A DNA stretch of 6,228 bases from Actinomycetes bacterium (GCA_021796905.1 JAKABK010000125.1:1-6228), one strand, 5' to 3'; shown: positions 1-5,712, counted from the stretch's first letter. Translations and numbers: made by a program. The notes: generated by a model not told the origin, from the sequence alone.

Positions 1-11
1 GTCGGCGGTTG

Positions 12-44
12 CCATGGAACAGCCATGGAACAGCCATGGAACAG
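12..44 (+). repeat. 11-nt tandem triplication
   Basis: The unit ccatggaacag occurs three times back to back (12-22, 23-33, 34-44). One copy encodes the expected AMEQ before LGQASQVAF of the P-type ATPase. The two extra copies add 22 nt and move the reading from frame 2 to frame 3. The ATGs at 14, 25 and 36 are internal Met codons, not starts. Confidence 0.95.
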
Positions 45-334
45 CTCGGCCAGGCCAGCCAGGTTGCCTTCGGCAAGACCGGGACCCTCACCCGCGCTGC
101 CCCCGCCTCGAGACCATCCATGTGCTCGACGGTCGGCTCGGCGAGGAGGAGGTGCTGATCTGGGCGGCAGCCGCCGAGGCGCCGAGCGAGCATCCCCTCG
201 GCCGGGCGGTGAGTGCCGCCGCGGCAGCCCGGAACCTGACCGTGCCCGAACCGCAACAGGTCGTGTCGCTGCCGGGCCGGGGAGTGACCGCCATCGTGGC
301 TGGCCGGCGCATCGGCGTGGCCCGCCGCGGGACC

Positions 335-370
335 CTCGACGGTCTCCTCGACGGTCTCCCCGACGGTCTC
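335..370 (+). repeat. 12-nt tandem triplication, in frame
   Basis: The unit ctcgacggtctc (third copy begins ccc) is repeated at 335-346, 347-358 and 359-370. It encodes LDGL-type repeats in the nucleotide domain of the ATPase pseudogene. Being 12 nt, it does not shift the frame. Just downstream, ccggc recurs at 372-376 and 379-383, 7 nt apart, where the coding frame changes from 2 to 1. Confidence 0.9.
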
Positions 371-490
371 CCCGGCAGCCGGCGATCGCAGCGGCAGAGT
401 CTGCTGTGGCCGGGGTCGAAGCGCTCGGACGAACCGTAGTGGTCTTGGCCGAAGACGACGTACCGGTCGGGGTGCTGGCCCCGGTCGACC

Positions 491-510
491 AGGTCCGACC
501 AGGTCCGACC
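491..510 (+). repeat. 10-nt tandem duplication causing a frameshift
   Basis: The unit aggtccgacc appears twice in a row. Removing one copy restores a smooth VDQVRPDAVTAV reading across the junction of the P-type ATPase pseudogene. The extra copy moves the frame from 1 to 2. Confidence 0.92.
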
Positions 511-574
511 GGATGCGGTCACGGCGGTCGCCCGTCTCGGCCAGCTCACTGCTGACCCGGCCGTGCTGCTCACC

Positions 575-587
575 GGCGACGGGCGAC
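575..587 (+). repeat. 7-nt period duplication in the TGDNP motif
   Basis: ggcgac is present at 575-580 and again at 582-587, a 7-nt period. The expected ATPase motif LTGDNPRAAAG is split: LTGD is in frame 2 and NPRAAAG in frame 3. Removing 7 nt rejoins it. Confidence 0.88.
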
Positions 588-1055
588 AATCCGCGGGCCG
601 CAGCGGGCCTCGCCGCTGAAGTGGGTATCTCCGACGTCTGCTCCTCCCTCCTGTCAGCTGACAAGGTGGCGGCTGTCGAGGCTCTCCAAGCTGGTGGCGG
701 ACGCCTTGCCGTGGTCGGCGACGGGGTCGACGACGCCCCGGCGCTCGCGGCCGCCCATGTCGGGGTGGCCATGGGACGGCACGGCGCCGATCTCGCCTTG
801 GAAACCGCCGACGTGGTCGTCGTCCGAGACGAACTGGCTGCGCTGACCGCAGCACTTCGCATCTCACGCCACGCCCGAAGGGTTGTCGGGGCCAACCTGG
901 TGATCGCCGCTTCGATGATCGCTGCGTTGGTGAGCCTCGACATGGCCGGCCATCTGTCCCTCCCACTGGGAGTCGCGGGCGATGAAGGCTCCACCGTCGT
1001 AGTCGGTCTGGTCGGGCTCCGCCTACTGCGCCGCCGACACTGGCAGCCGTCGTGA

Positions 1056-1314
1056 GCTCGGCAACGGCGAGACGCCAACCGGTGGCGACCCGCTCTCGGA
1101 CCACTTCGACGGCCGCTCCACATCCGGCCCTGACGTCGACAACGGCGCAGGGGCGGCTGCTGGCGAGGGGCGACCGGATCGGCGGCGGGGATGGACGACG
1201 TCACTGCGGTGCTGGCCGGCGGCCTCCTGAGCAGTTCCTCGGTGGTGACCTGGCGACCTGGACCGGACGGCCTGCAGGCGCTGGCCGATCTGGTGGCGGC
1301 CCGGGCCCAGCCGA
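1056..1314. other. Stretch without a convincing gene
   Basis: These 259 bases lie between the ATPase pseudogene and the 3' end of the 174-aa gene. A plus-strand frame could begin at GTG 1052, overlapping the ATPase stop as GTGA, but its translation is Arg/Pro/Thr-rich and low in complexity. A second frame from ATG 1191 gives MDDVTAVLAGGLLSS and then runs antisense through the next gene. Neither is recognisable. A 10-bp palindrome, ggcccgggcc, sits at about 1298-1307. The stretch may hold the remnant of a second gene linked to the ATPase. Confidence 0.4.
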
Positions 1315-1326
1315 TCAGTCAGTCAG
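1315..1326 (-). repeat. TCAG x3, giving TGA stops in all three minus-strand frames
   Basis: TCAG is repeated three times. On the minus strand this reads CTGACTGACTGA, so TGA falls at 1325-1323, 1321-1319 and 1317-1315, one per frame. The first is the stop of the 174-aa protein. It is another short tandem expansion, like those in the neighbouring pseudogene. Confidence 0.85.
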
Positions 1327-1847
1327 TACTCGCCCTTGATGACGAAATAGGACCCGCGGATCGTCCCAGCGAGCTTGGACCGCTGCCGGGCGAACTTGAA
1401 CGAACCCAGCTCGTCGGGCACTTCCATCCCGTCGGACAGCTTGAAACCGACGGCCCGTTTCTTCGGGTCTCCAAGGGTGTAGAGCACGTTGACCGACAAC
1501 CCGCTCTGGTAGAACACGTACGGCCAGCGAATGCCGTCGAGGTGGACGTCGGCCACCTCGAGAGGCGGGGAGGCGACGACGATCCCGCGCTCGTCGCTCA
1601 GGATGCGCTGCACCCACTGCAGGGTCGCGGCCGCCTCCACCGCCGGCTCGACGGTGAAGGTGACGCCGTACTTGTTCTTGAAGTAGCGGGCCTCGTTGGC
1701 CCGCAGGCCGGCCAGGGCGGCGGCCACAGGCGACGACTCCAGTCCGATCGTGGAGACGTCGGCGAAGTCCACCGAGTAGGTCACGACCTCGAGGGTAGCG
1801 AGCCGGTCGTTCCCGGTGCGCCGAGCCTCGACCTCCTGGCCGCTCAC
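1323..1847 (-). CDS. Unknown 174-aa protein, second gene of a two-gene unit
   Basis: I do not recognise this family. The GTG start at 1847 overlaps the TGA of the upstream 62-aa gene as GTGA, which favours it over the longer open frame that runs antisense-like through that gene. There is no strong ribosome binding site, consistent with translational coupling. The protein has no signal peptide or obvious membrane segment. Visible features are an N-terminal beta-like stretch (LEVVTYSVDF, 19-28), a helix with RANEARYFKNKYG (49-61), a second helix with LQWVQRIL (76-83), an aromatic strand region RWPYVFYQSGLSVNVLY (107-123), and a basic C-terminal part ending SYFVIKGEY. The alternating hydrophobic strands suggest a compact soluble alpha/beta fold. 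Being divergent from the SufR-like regulator, it may be that regulator's target; this is inference. Confidence 0.72.
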   Translation of the reverse strand: MSGQEVEARRTGNDRLATLEVVTYSVDFADVSTIGLESSPVAAALAGLRANEARYFKNKYGVTFTVEPAVEAAATLQWVQRILSDERGIVVASPPLEVADVHLDGIRWPYVFYQSGLSVNVLYTLGDPKKRAVGFKLSDGMEVPDELGSFKFARQRSKLAGTIRGSYFVIKGEY

Positions 1848-2032
1848 TCCCGCTCGTCGGCCTCGACCAGGTACTCCCAAGCGTCGACGTGGGCGCTGTG
1901 GCGGTGGACCGTGACCACCGCTCCCTCCGCCCGTGACCGCTCCCGGGCGTGGGCCTCGGCCGCCTGGTCGGTGTCGAGCTCCCGGTCGTCGGTAGTGTCG
2001 CCGTCGGAGGTCGTGAAACGGTATCTGGGCAC
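1844..2032 (-). CDS. Unknown 62-aa acidic protein, first gene of a two-gene unit
   Basis: The GTG start at 2032 gives MPRYRFTTSDGDTTDD, then an Ala/Glu/Arg-rich helix (24-37), a strand VVTVHRH (39-45) and a C-terminal WEYLVEADERE. The MPRY-F-x-DG opening followed by an AA-rich helix loosely recalls the small DUF6894-type proteins, but this is only a resemblance. No Shine-Dalgarno sequence precedes the start. A TAGTGT box ends 6 nt upstream, so a leaderless mRNA is plausible. The 4-base overlap with the 174-aa gene argues that it is real and that the two act together. No catalytic motif is visible. Confidence 0.62.
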   Translation of the reverse strand: MPRYRFTTSDGDTTDDRELDTDQAAEAHARERSRAEGAVVTVHRHSAHVDAWEYLVEADERE

Positions 2033-2044
2033 GAAGAGACACTA
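2033..2044 (-). promoter_or_regulatory. Candidate -10 box for the 62/174-aa unit (leaderless)
   Basis: Minus-strand TAGTGT (2044-2039) ends 6 nt before the GTG at 2032, so transcription would begin at or beside the start codon. There is no Shine-Dalgarno sequence, which fits a leaderless message. No good -35 hexamer is seen 17 nt upstream, so support is modest. Confidence 0.35.
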
Positions 2045-2103
2045 CGCGCCCGCACGGCGCTGCGAGACCGGCCAGCAGGTTCGGACCCGCCGGCAGCCGC
2101 TTT

Positions 2104-2126
2104 GTTATTCTTTCTCCTAGAATATC
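2104..2126. promoter_or_regulatory. Palindromic operator-like site between divergent genes
   Basis: TATTCT (2106-2111) and AGAATA (2119-2124) form a perfect inverted repeat around a 7-nt spacer. One mismatch further out, G2104 and C2126 also pair. The site sits in the only clearly AT-rich island of the window, between a divergent gene pair. It overlaps the -10-like TAGAAT of the regulator gene. A winged-helix dimer bound here would occlude RNA polymerase, so autoregulation, and possibly control of the divergent pair, is likely. Confidence 0.6.
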
Positions 2127-2131
2127 TGCTG
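2118..2131 (+). promoter_or_regulatory. Candidate -10 box for the leaderless SufR-like gene
   Basis: TAGAAT (2118-2123) matches the TAnnnT pattern of actinobacterial -10 elements. It ends 7 nt before the GTG at 2131, which puts the transcription start at or next to the first codon. No Shine-Dalgarno sequence lies upstream of the GTG. No convincing -35 element is seen at the usual spacing. Confidence 0.5.
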
Positions 2132-2826
2132 TGTCCATATCAGCACCGGTCGACGAGGAGCTGCAGCGGGAGGCGCGGGCGCTTGGGGACCCGACCCGTC
2201 ACCGCCTGTTCCGCTACATCGCCGAAGCCTCCGGTCCGGTGGGGGTGGCCGAGCTGACCGCCCTGGTAGGGCTCAACCACAACGCGGTACGTCAGCACCT
2301 GGCGGTGCTGAAGGAGGCGAGGCTCGTGGTCGAGGAGCTCGAGGTGCGTACCCGCCCCGGCCGTCCCCGTCTCCTCTACCGACTGCACCCTGAAGCGGGG
2401 GGCAGGTGGGGTACGCCCGGGCCCTACGCGTGGCTGGCGGCGCTGCTGAGCGAAGCGGTCCGGAGGCGACTCGATCCCCGCCAGGTCGGCCGCCAGGAGG
2501 GCCATCGGATCGGGGCGGAGCGCGCCGGCGCCGGTGACAGCCTCGACCTGCTCGAGGACGAGATCGGCCGGCGCGGGTTCCGTCCCGCCCGCGTCGAGCG
2601 GCGGGGCAAGGTGGAGCTGGTCTTCCGTCGCTGCCCGTTCGCAGCGGTTGCGGCGGCTGATCCGGCGACGGTCTGCCAGCTGCACCTCGGGATCGCCGAG
2701 GGTCTCGTCGAGGGGCTCGGGGGCCTCGAGGTGGAGGGGCTCTCCACGAGGGATCCACGCAAGGCCGGATGCCGCCTCGGGCTCCGACGTCAGCCCGACC
2801 ACGAGCCCGCCGGTGTCGGGTCCTGA
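2131..2826 (+). CDS. ArsR/SufR-like winged-helix regulator with candidate Fe-S ligands
   Basis: This 231-aa transcription factor has an N-terminal winged helix. ALGDPTRHRLFRYIAE (17-32) is the usual first helix of ArsR-type regulators. VAELTALVGLNHNAVRQHLAVLKEARLV (39-66) is the helix-turn-helix, and the wing is around RPGRPRLLYRL (75-85). The C-terminal half carries CPF (Cys168), VCQLHLG (Cys182, His185) and AGC (Cys214). This arrangement resembles the Fe-S sensing regulator SufR and its relatives, though the spacing (C-x13-C-x31-C) differs from the four-Cys motif I recall for SufR. The GTG start at 2131 has no ribosome binding site and fits a leaderless mRNA. The palindrome overlapping its promoter suggests autoregulation. 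No suf assembly genes are in the window, so its target is more likely local: the divergent unknown pair or the overlapping Cys-rich gene. Confidence 0.88.
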   Translation: MSISAPVDEELQREARALGDPTRHRLFRYIAEASGPVGVAELTALVGLNHNAVRQHLAVLKEARLVVEELEVRTRPGRPRLLYRLHPEAGGRWGTPGPYAWLAALLSEAVRRRLDPRQVGRQEGHRIGAERAGAGDSLDLLEDEIGRRGFRPARVERRGKVELVFRRCPFAAVAAADPATVCQLHLGIAEGLVEGLGGLEVEGLSTRDPRKAGCRLGLRRQPDHEPAGVGS

Positions 2827-2989
2827 GCCGTCGGGCGCGCCCGCTGGCGAGCATCCCGACACCGGTGAGCCGCCCGGCTCTGGGGGGGACCCGGCCTGCT
2901 GGGCACACCTGGTGTGCGCCGGGTGCGGGGCGATCGACGGTCACCTACCGGGCTGTGTCACCGCCGGTGGGCCCGACCCGGCCGGTTGA
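2813..2989 (+). CDS. Small Cys-rich protein, possible zinc-binding knuckle
   Basis: A 58-aa reading from GTG 2813 overlaps the last 14 bases of the regulator gene in another frame. Residues 1-28 are Gly/Pro-rich and look disordered. Residues 29-48 form a compact module, CWAHLVCAGCGAIDGHLPGC, with Cys29, Cys35, Cys38 and Cys48 plus His32 and His44 as potential metal ligands. CxxCG is typical of a zinc knuckle. The start is uncertain because no Shine-Dalgarno sequence is visible; coupling to the regulator is likely. Two Trp/Cys-rich motifs arising by chance in an out-of-frame GC-rich tail is possible but less likely. The function is unknown. A role as metal or redox partner of the regulator is inference. 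It ends 8 nt before the converging DUF1348 gene. Confidence 0.55.
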   Translation: MSGPEPSGAPAGEHPDTGEPPGSGGDPACWAHLVCAGCGAIDGHLPGCVTAGGPDPAG

Positions 2990-2997
2990 ACCGCCCG

Positions 2998-3459
2998 TCA
3001 GCGCAGCGGGATCTGGACGGTCCTCTCCGTTTCGGGGCGGGGTCCGAAGATGCGCCGTTCCGACGCGTCGATCCGGACGTCGTTGATGCTCGCCTCCCGT
3101 CGGCGCATCAACCCGCGGTCGTCGAACTCCCACAGTTCGTTGCCGTAGCTGCGCCACCACTGCCCTTCCCGGTCGTGGCACTCGTACTGGAAACGCACCG
3201 CGATCCGGTCGTCCCCGAAGGCCCAGAGGTTCTTGCGCAGTGCGTAGTCGAGCTCCCTGGCCCACTTGGAGCGGAGGAAAGCGACGATCTCCGCCCGGCC
3301 GGTCAGGAACGTGTCCCGGTTGCGCCACACCGAGTCCTCGCTGTAGGCGAGAGCGACCCGCTCCGGGTCGCGGGTGTTCCAGGCGTCCTCGGCGCCCTGC
3401 ACCTTCTGGAGCGCTGCTTCGAGCGTGAACGGCGGCAGCGGAGGGCGGGTGTCGGCCAT
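2998..3459 (-). CDS. DUF1348 (NTF2-like / SnoaL-like) family protein
   Basis: This is a 153-aa complete protein of the DUF1348 type: small cone-shaped alpha+beta barrel proteins of the NTF2-like superfamily with no settled biochemical role. Recognisable family stretches are [13 protein letters not shown] (5-17), [17 protein letters not shown] (23-39), [21 protein letters not shown] (42-62), [17 protein letters not shown] (65-81), IAVRFQYE and [27 protein letters not shown]. Conserved Trp, Arg and Asp residues line the usual pocket of such folds. The length matches the family. The ATG start is supported by a strong Shine-Dalgarno AAGGAGG (3474-3468) 8 nt upstream. It is transcribed in the same direction as the epimerase upstream (86-nt gap) but has its own ribosome binding site, and it converges on the small Cys-rich gene. 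Confidence 0.92.
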   Translation of the reverse strand: MADTRPPLPPFTLEAALQKVQGAEDAWNTRDPERVALAYSEDSVWRNRDTFLTGRAEIVAFLRSKWARELDYALRKNLWAFGDDRIAVRFQYECHDREGQWWRSYGNELWEFDDRGLMRRREASINDVRIDASERRIFGPRPETERTVQIPLR

Positions 3460-3467
3460 GTCGTCGG

Positions 3468-3474
3468 CCTCCTT
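3468..3474 (-). promoter_or_regulatory. Strong Shine-Dalgarno for the DUF1348 gene
   Basis: Minus-strand AAGGAGG lies 8 nt before the ATG at 3459. It fixes the start and contrasts with the apparently leaderless genes nearby. Confidence 0.85.
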
Positions 3475-3506
3475 CCTGGCCCCCGAGACTACCCCGAGGC
3501 TCTCCC

Positions 3507-3545
3507 GCCCCGGAGGCTCCGGTCGGATCGGTCGGCCGCCGGGGC
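3507..3545 (-). terminator. Weak hairpin after the epimerase gene
   Basis: GCCCCGG (3507-3513) pairs with CCGGGGC (3539-3545), directly after the epimerase stop. Inside it, CCGGAG-G-CTCCGG (3510-3522) is a second small inverted repeat. No U-tract follows, and the outer loop is 25 nt. It could slow or end transcription before the DUF1348 gene, but the evidence is structural only. Confidence 0.25.
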
Positions 3546-4559
3546 TCAGCTGGTAGCGGCCCCCAGGTAGGACAGGTACCAGCGGACCGCCTGGGGGATG
3601 CCCTCTTCGACCTGGACCGACGGTACGAAGCCGAGCGTGGTGCCGAGGGCCGAGACGTCCATCCGGTTCTCCCGGACCTCGGCCGCCAGGGCGTCGACCA
3701 TTTCGAGCTCGGCGCGACGCCCGACGGCGGTCTCCACCAGGCGGACCATCTCCATGAGCCCGACCTGTCGTCCGGTGGCGACGTTGAGGACCCTCCAGGG
3801 CGCTGACGAGACCTCCTGCCTCGGGCCGCCAGCGGCCGGGGTGGTGCCGAATCCGCTGCGGTCCTCGGCGGCGAGCACGACGGCGTGGGCGGCGTCGTCG
3901 CCCCAGAGGAAGTCCCGGACCATCTGGCCGTGGCCGTGGACCCGGATCGGTTGGCCCTGCGAGATGAGGCGGGCGAAGGTGTACATCGCCATGTCGGGGC
4001 GTCCGTCGGTGCCGTAGACGGTGGAGAAGCGCAGCCCCGTGCAGCGCAACCCGGCGCCGTGGGCGTAGGTGAAGGCGAGCAGCTCGTCGCAGCGTTTGGT
4101 GGCCCCGTAGAGCGACAGCGGGAACGCGGCGGCGTCGTGCTCCTCGAAGGGCAGCCCCGGTGTGCCCCCGTAGACCGCGCCCGACGAGGCGTACACCAGG
4201 CTCCCGACGCCGGCGTCGACGGTCGCTTTGATCACGTTGCCGAACCCCGAGACGTTGGCGGAGATGAAGACCGCCGGCTCGTCCATCGACTTGCGCAGCC
4301 CGCCCTGCGCGGCGAGGTGCACGACAACCTCGGGTAGGGGGTCGAACATCGATCGGACGGCGGTCTCGTCACGGATGTCGCCGGTCACGAGGCGGAAACC
4401 GTCACGGGCCCGGAGCCGTTCGGCCCGCTGGCGCTTCAGCTCCGCCGAGTAGGTCGTGTCGAAGTTGTCGATCGCGACGACCTCGTGACCCCGGTCGAGC
4501 AGCTCCGCGGCGACCTTGGCCCCGATGAAGCCCGCCGCTCCTGTCACCAGCATGCGCAT
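3546..4559 (-). CDS. NAD-dependent UDP-sugar 4-epimerase, probably UDP-glucuronate type
   Basis: A 337-aa extended short-chain dehydrogenase/reductase. The Rossmann start [13 protein letters not shown] gives GxxGxxG at Gly7, Gly10 and Gly13, and AIDNFD (Asp31) is the NAD-preferring acidic residue. GDIRD is at 60-64 and [15 protein letters not shown] at 81-95. The active site is SSGAVYG (125-131) with the YGATK pair Tyr151/Lys155. [18 protein letters not shown] (175-192) and MVRDF (213-217) are close to the pattern of UDP-glucuronate 4-epimerases (LpsL/CapI type), which supply UDP-galacturonate for surface polysaccharide. GalE-like UDP-glucose specificity is the alternative. It starts at ATG 4559, 10 nt after the membrane-protein stop, without a clear Shine-Dalgarno, so coupling or reinitiation is likely. 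The length is normal and the key residues are intact. Confidence 0.93.
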   Translation of the reverse strand: MRMLVTGAAGFIGAKVAAELLDRGHEVVAIDNFDTTYSAELKRQRAERLRARDGFRLVTGDIRDETAVRSMFDPLPEVVVHLAAQGGLRKSMDEPAVFISANVSGFGNVIKATVDAGVGSLVYASSGAVYGGTPGLPFEEHDAAAFPLSLYGATKRCDELLAFTYAHGAGLRCTGLRFSTVYGTDGRPDMAMYTFARLISQGQPIRVHGHGQMVRDFLWGDDAAHAVVLAAEDRSGFGTTPAAGGPRQEVSSAPWRVLNVATGRQVGLMEMVRLVETAVGRRAELEMVDALAAEVRENRMDVSALGTTLGFVPSVQVEEGIPQAVRWYLSYLGAATS

Positions 4560-4569
4560 CCGCGAATGC

Positions 4570-5712
4570 CTAGCAGACGAGCCCGGCGGTCGGCTCCCTG
4601 CGCGGCTGCCCGCCCGGAGGCCCGGAGGTCCTCCGGGCGAGGGCGACGGCGAGCAGCACCACGGCCGTCGGCGGCATCGAGCTCGGGTCCGTCCCGGTGG
4701 CGCCGAGGAACCCGAGGTCTTGGACCACGACCCAGGTGGCCAGGCACAGCACCTCGCCGACTACCGTGGCGACCAGCAGCGCCCGGTGCGACCCGCGTCG
4801 GCTGGCGCCGGCGACCAGCAGCCCGGAGGCGACGACGCCGAGCCCGACGACCGCGACGAGGTTGGTGAGCGCCCCGTGGGCGGAGGCGAAACCGGCGGCG
4901 GCCCGGATGAGCGAGGAGAGCGGTCGGGGTTGGGGGGTGAGGGCCATCGAGTGGAGCATCGCGGGGAGCCGACCGTCGGGTCCCCCCGTCCAGAAGCGAC
5001 GGCCCGGCCAGGCCTGGGCGACCGCGACCGATGCGAAGTAGGTCCCGAGCGCGAGGCACGTGACCCGAGCGAGGCGGGGTCCCCGCCAGGAGCGGGCCGG
5101 GAGGGCGAGGGTCACTCCGGCTGCCAGGTACAGCGCGGCGGCTCCGGGCATCCCGAACAGCCACGACCCTCCGGTGCCGAGCAGCCCACCGAAGGCCTCT
5201 CCGAAGACCCAGACCACCGCCGCCCAGGCTGCGCTCAGCGCGCCGGCGGTCCGCGACGGCCGCCAGCGGGGAGCGAGGAGAAGGGCCGCGCCGAGGGCGA
5301 GCTGGACCCACACCACCGAAGTCGCCGCCGCGACCGGGTGTGCGCTCCACGAGGCGAGGGCCGGTGAGATCAGGGCATGCACCCACCCCGGGGTGCCGAC
5401 CTCGGCGGGCGCCACCACGTGGCGGGGGAGGCCGAGAGCCATCTCCGGCTTGGTCTGCAACAGGCCGTCGGCGACCCAGAGGGCACCGAAGCCGAGGCGC
5501 AGCAGCCTCCGGGCGGCGGGCTCGGCGGGGGCCGCGGCCGGGGTCGGCCGCCGACCCGTCCGGCGCCGGCGACGGGCGAGCGGCCGCCATAGCAGCACGC
5601 AGGCAGCGGCGAGCACCAAGGCGAGCGCCGCCTGGTCCCGGAGGGCGGCGTGGAACGCTGCCACCACCGCCGGGTCCGAGACCGCCGACCCACCACCACC
5701 CATGCCGGGCAC
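4570..5712 (-). CDS. Polytopic integral membrane protein, DoxX-like actinobacterial type
   Basis: A 380-aa protein from GTG 5712, chosen because GAGGAGG (5730-5724) lies 11 nt upstream; ATG 5703 is a nearby alternative. About eight to nine hydrophobic spans are visible: 25-43, 70-86, 127-147, 156-176, 187-204, 214-233, 281-302, 310-330 and 347-360. The first loop is Arg/Pro/Ala-rich. Conserved-looking motifs are LRLGFGALWVADGLLQTKPEM (71-91), FGGLLGTGGSWLFGMPGAA (174-192) and VVQDLGFLGATGTDP (329-343). The first resembles DoxX-like membrane proteins; the family role is unknown, so I give no function. It lies 102 nt downstream of a histidine kinase on the same strand and 10 nt ahead of a sugar epimerase, which suggests a regulated envelope operon. 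The final residue is Cys. Confidence 0.85.
   Translation of the reverse strand: MPGMGGGGSAVSDPAVVAAFHAALRDQAALALVLAAACVLLWRPLARRRRRTGRRPTPAAAPAEPAARRLLRLGFGALWVADGLLQTKPEMALGLPRHVVAPAEVGTPGWVHALISPALASWSAHPVAAATSVVWVQLALGAALLLAPRWRPSRTAGALSAAWAAVVWVFGEAFGGLLGTGGSWLFGMPGAAALYLAAGVTLALPARSWRGPRLARVTCLALGTYFASVAVAQAWPGRRFWTGGPDGRLPAMLHSMALTPQPRPLSSLIRAAAGFASAHGALTNLVAVVGLGVVASGLLVAGASRRGSHRALLVATVVGEVLCLATWVVVQDLGFLGATGTDPSSMPPTAVVLLAVALARRTSGPPGGQPRREPTAGLVC
4613..4637 (-). repeat. Direct plus inverted repeat near the 3' end of the membrane-protein gene
   Basis: CCCGGAGG occurs at 4613-4620 and 4621-4628. After one T, CCTCCGGG follows at 4630-4637. The mRNA can form a stem of about 7 bp with a 3-nt loop, and the two left arms compete for one right arm. 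It lies inside codons for the Arg/Gly/Pro-rich cytoplasmic tail, so coding constraint may explain it. Confidence 0.6.

Larger units (their letters stand above)
1..1055 (+). pseudogene. Heavy-metal P-type ATPase (P1B-4-like), C-terminal half, frameshifted
   Basis: The 5' end lies outside the window. The translation follows P1B ATPase order: an AMEQLGQASQVAF lead-in, KTGTLT (69-92), the SEHPLGRA 'HP' motif of the nucleotide domain (about 183-206), the GRGVTA loop (about 277-294), LLTGDNP (about 568-593), GDGVDDAPAL (about 718-747) and a last membrane segment with DEGST (about 979-993). Reading it requires frames 2, 3, 2, 1, 2 and 3 in turn. The shifts are near 12-44 (two extra 11-nt copies), 100-110 (one base lost), 371-383, 491-510 (extra 10 nt) and 575-587 (extra 7 nt). 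The catalytic Asp of DKTGT is Gly; Asn of GDGxND is Asp. The TM8 motif HEG(S/G)T, known for P1B-4 (Co/Fe-type) pumps, reads DEGST. I infer a recently inactivated metal exporter. Sequencing or assembly error is the main alternative. Confidence 0.88.

Noticed and set aside
12..44. CRISPR-like array or iterated ATG starts
   Set aside because: The repeats are 11 nt, contiguous and without spacers. They lie inside the ATPase coding sequence, so they are a tandem slippage product.
88..1104. Long minus-strand open frame of 338 codons
   Set aside because: It is antisense to the recognisable P-type ATPase motifs. The translation is Arg/Pro-rich with no family features, typical of a shadow frame in GC-rich DNA.
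1191..2120. Plus-strand open frame of 309 codons
   Set aside because: It runs antisense through the 174-aa and 62-aa genes, which have better composition, GTGA coupling and plausible promoters. Only its first 40 or so codons fall in otherwise empty DNA.
1848..2138. N-terminal extension of the 174-aa protein to a start at 2138
   Set aside because: The extra 97 residues are Arg/Gly/Pro-rich and lie out of frame over the 62-aa gene. The GTG at 1847 with GTGA overlap is the better start.
2131..2826. Assignment of the regulator as a true SufR controlling suf genes
   Set aside because: No suf genes occur in the window and the Cys spacing differs, so only a SufR-like family call is justified.
2940..2998. 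Bidirectional terminator between the converging Cys-rich and DUF1348 genes
   Set aside because: Only short GC palindromes such as CACCG-C-CGGTG are seen. There is no T-tract and no stem with a reasonable loop, so it is not supported.
4516..5367. Plus-strand open frame of 283 codons
   Set aside because: It is antisense to the membrane-protein gene and is a Gly/Glu/Arg-rich low-complexity shadow.
4544..5590. Minus-strand open frame of 348 codons overlapping the membrane-protein gene
   Set aside because: It is the +1 frame of the same strand and extremely Arg/Pro-rich. The frame with transmembrane segments is the real one.
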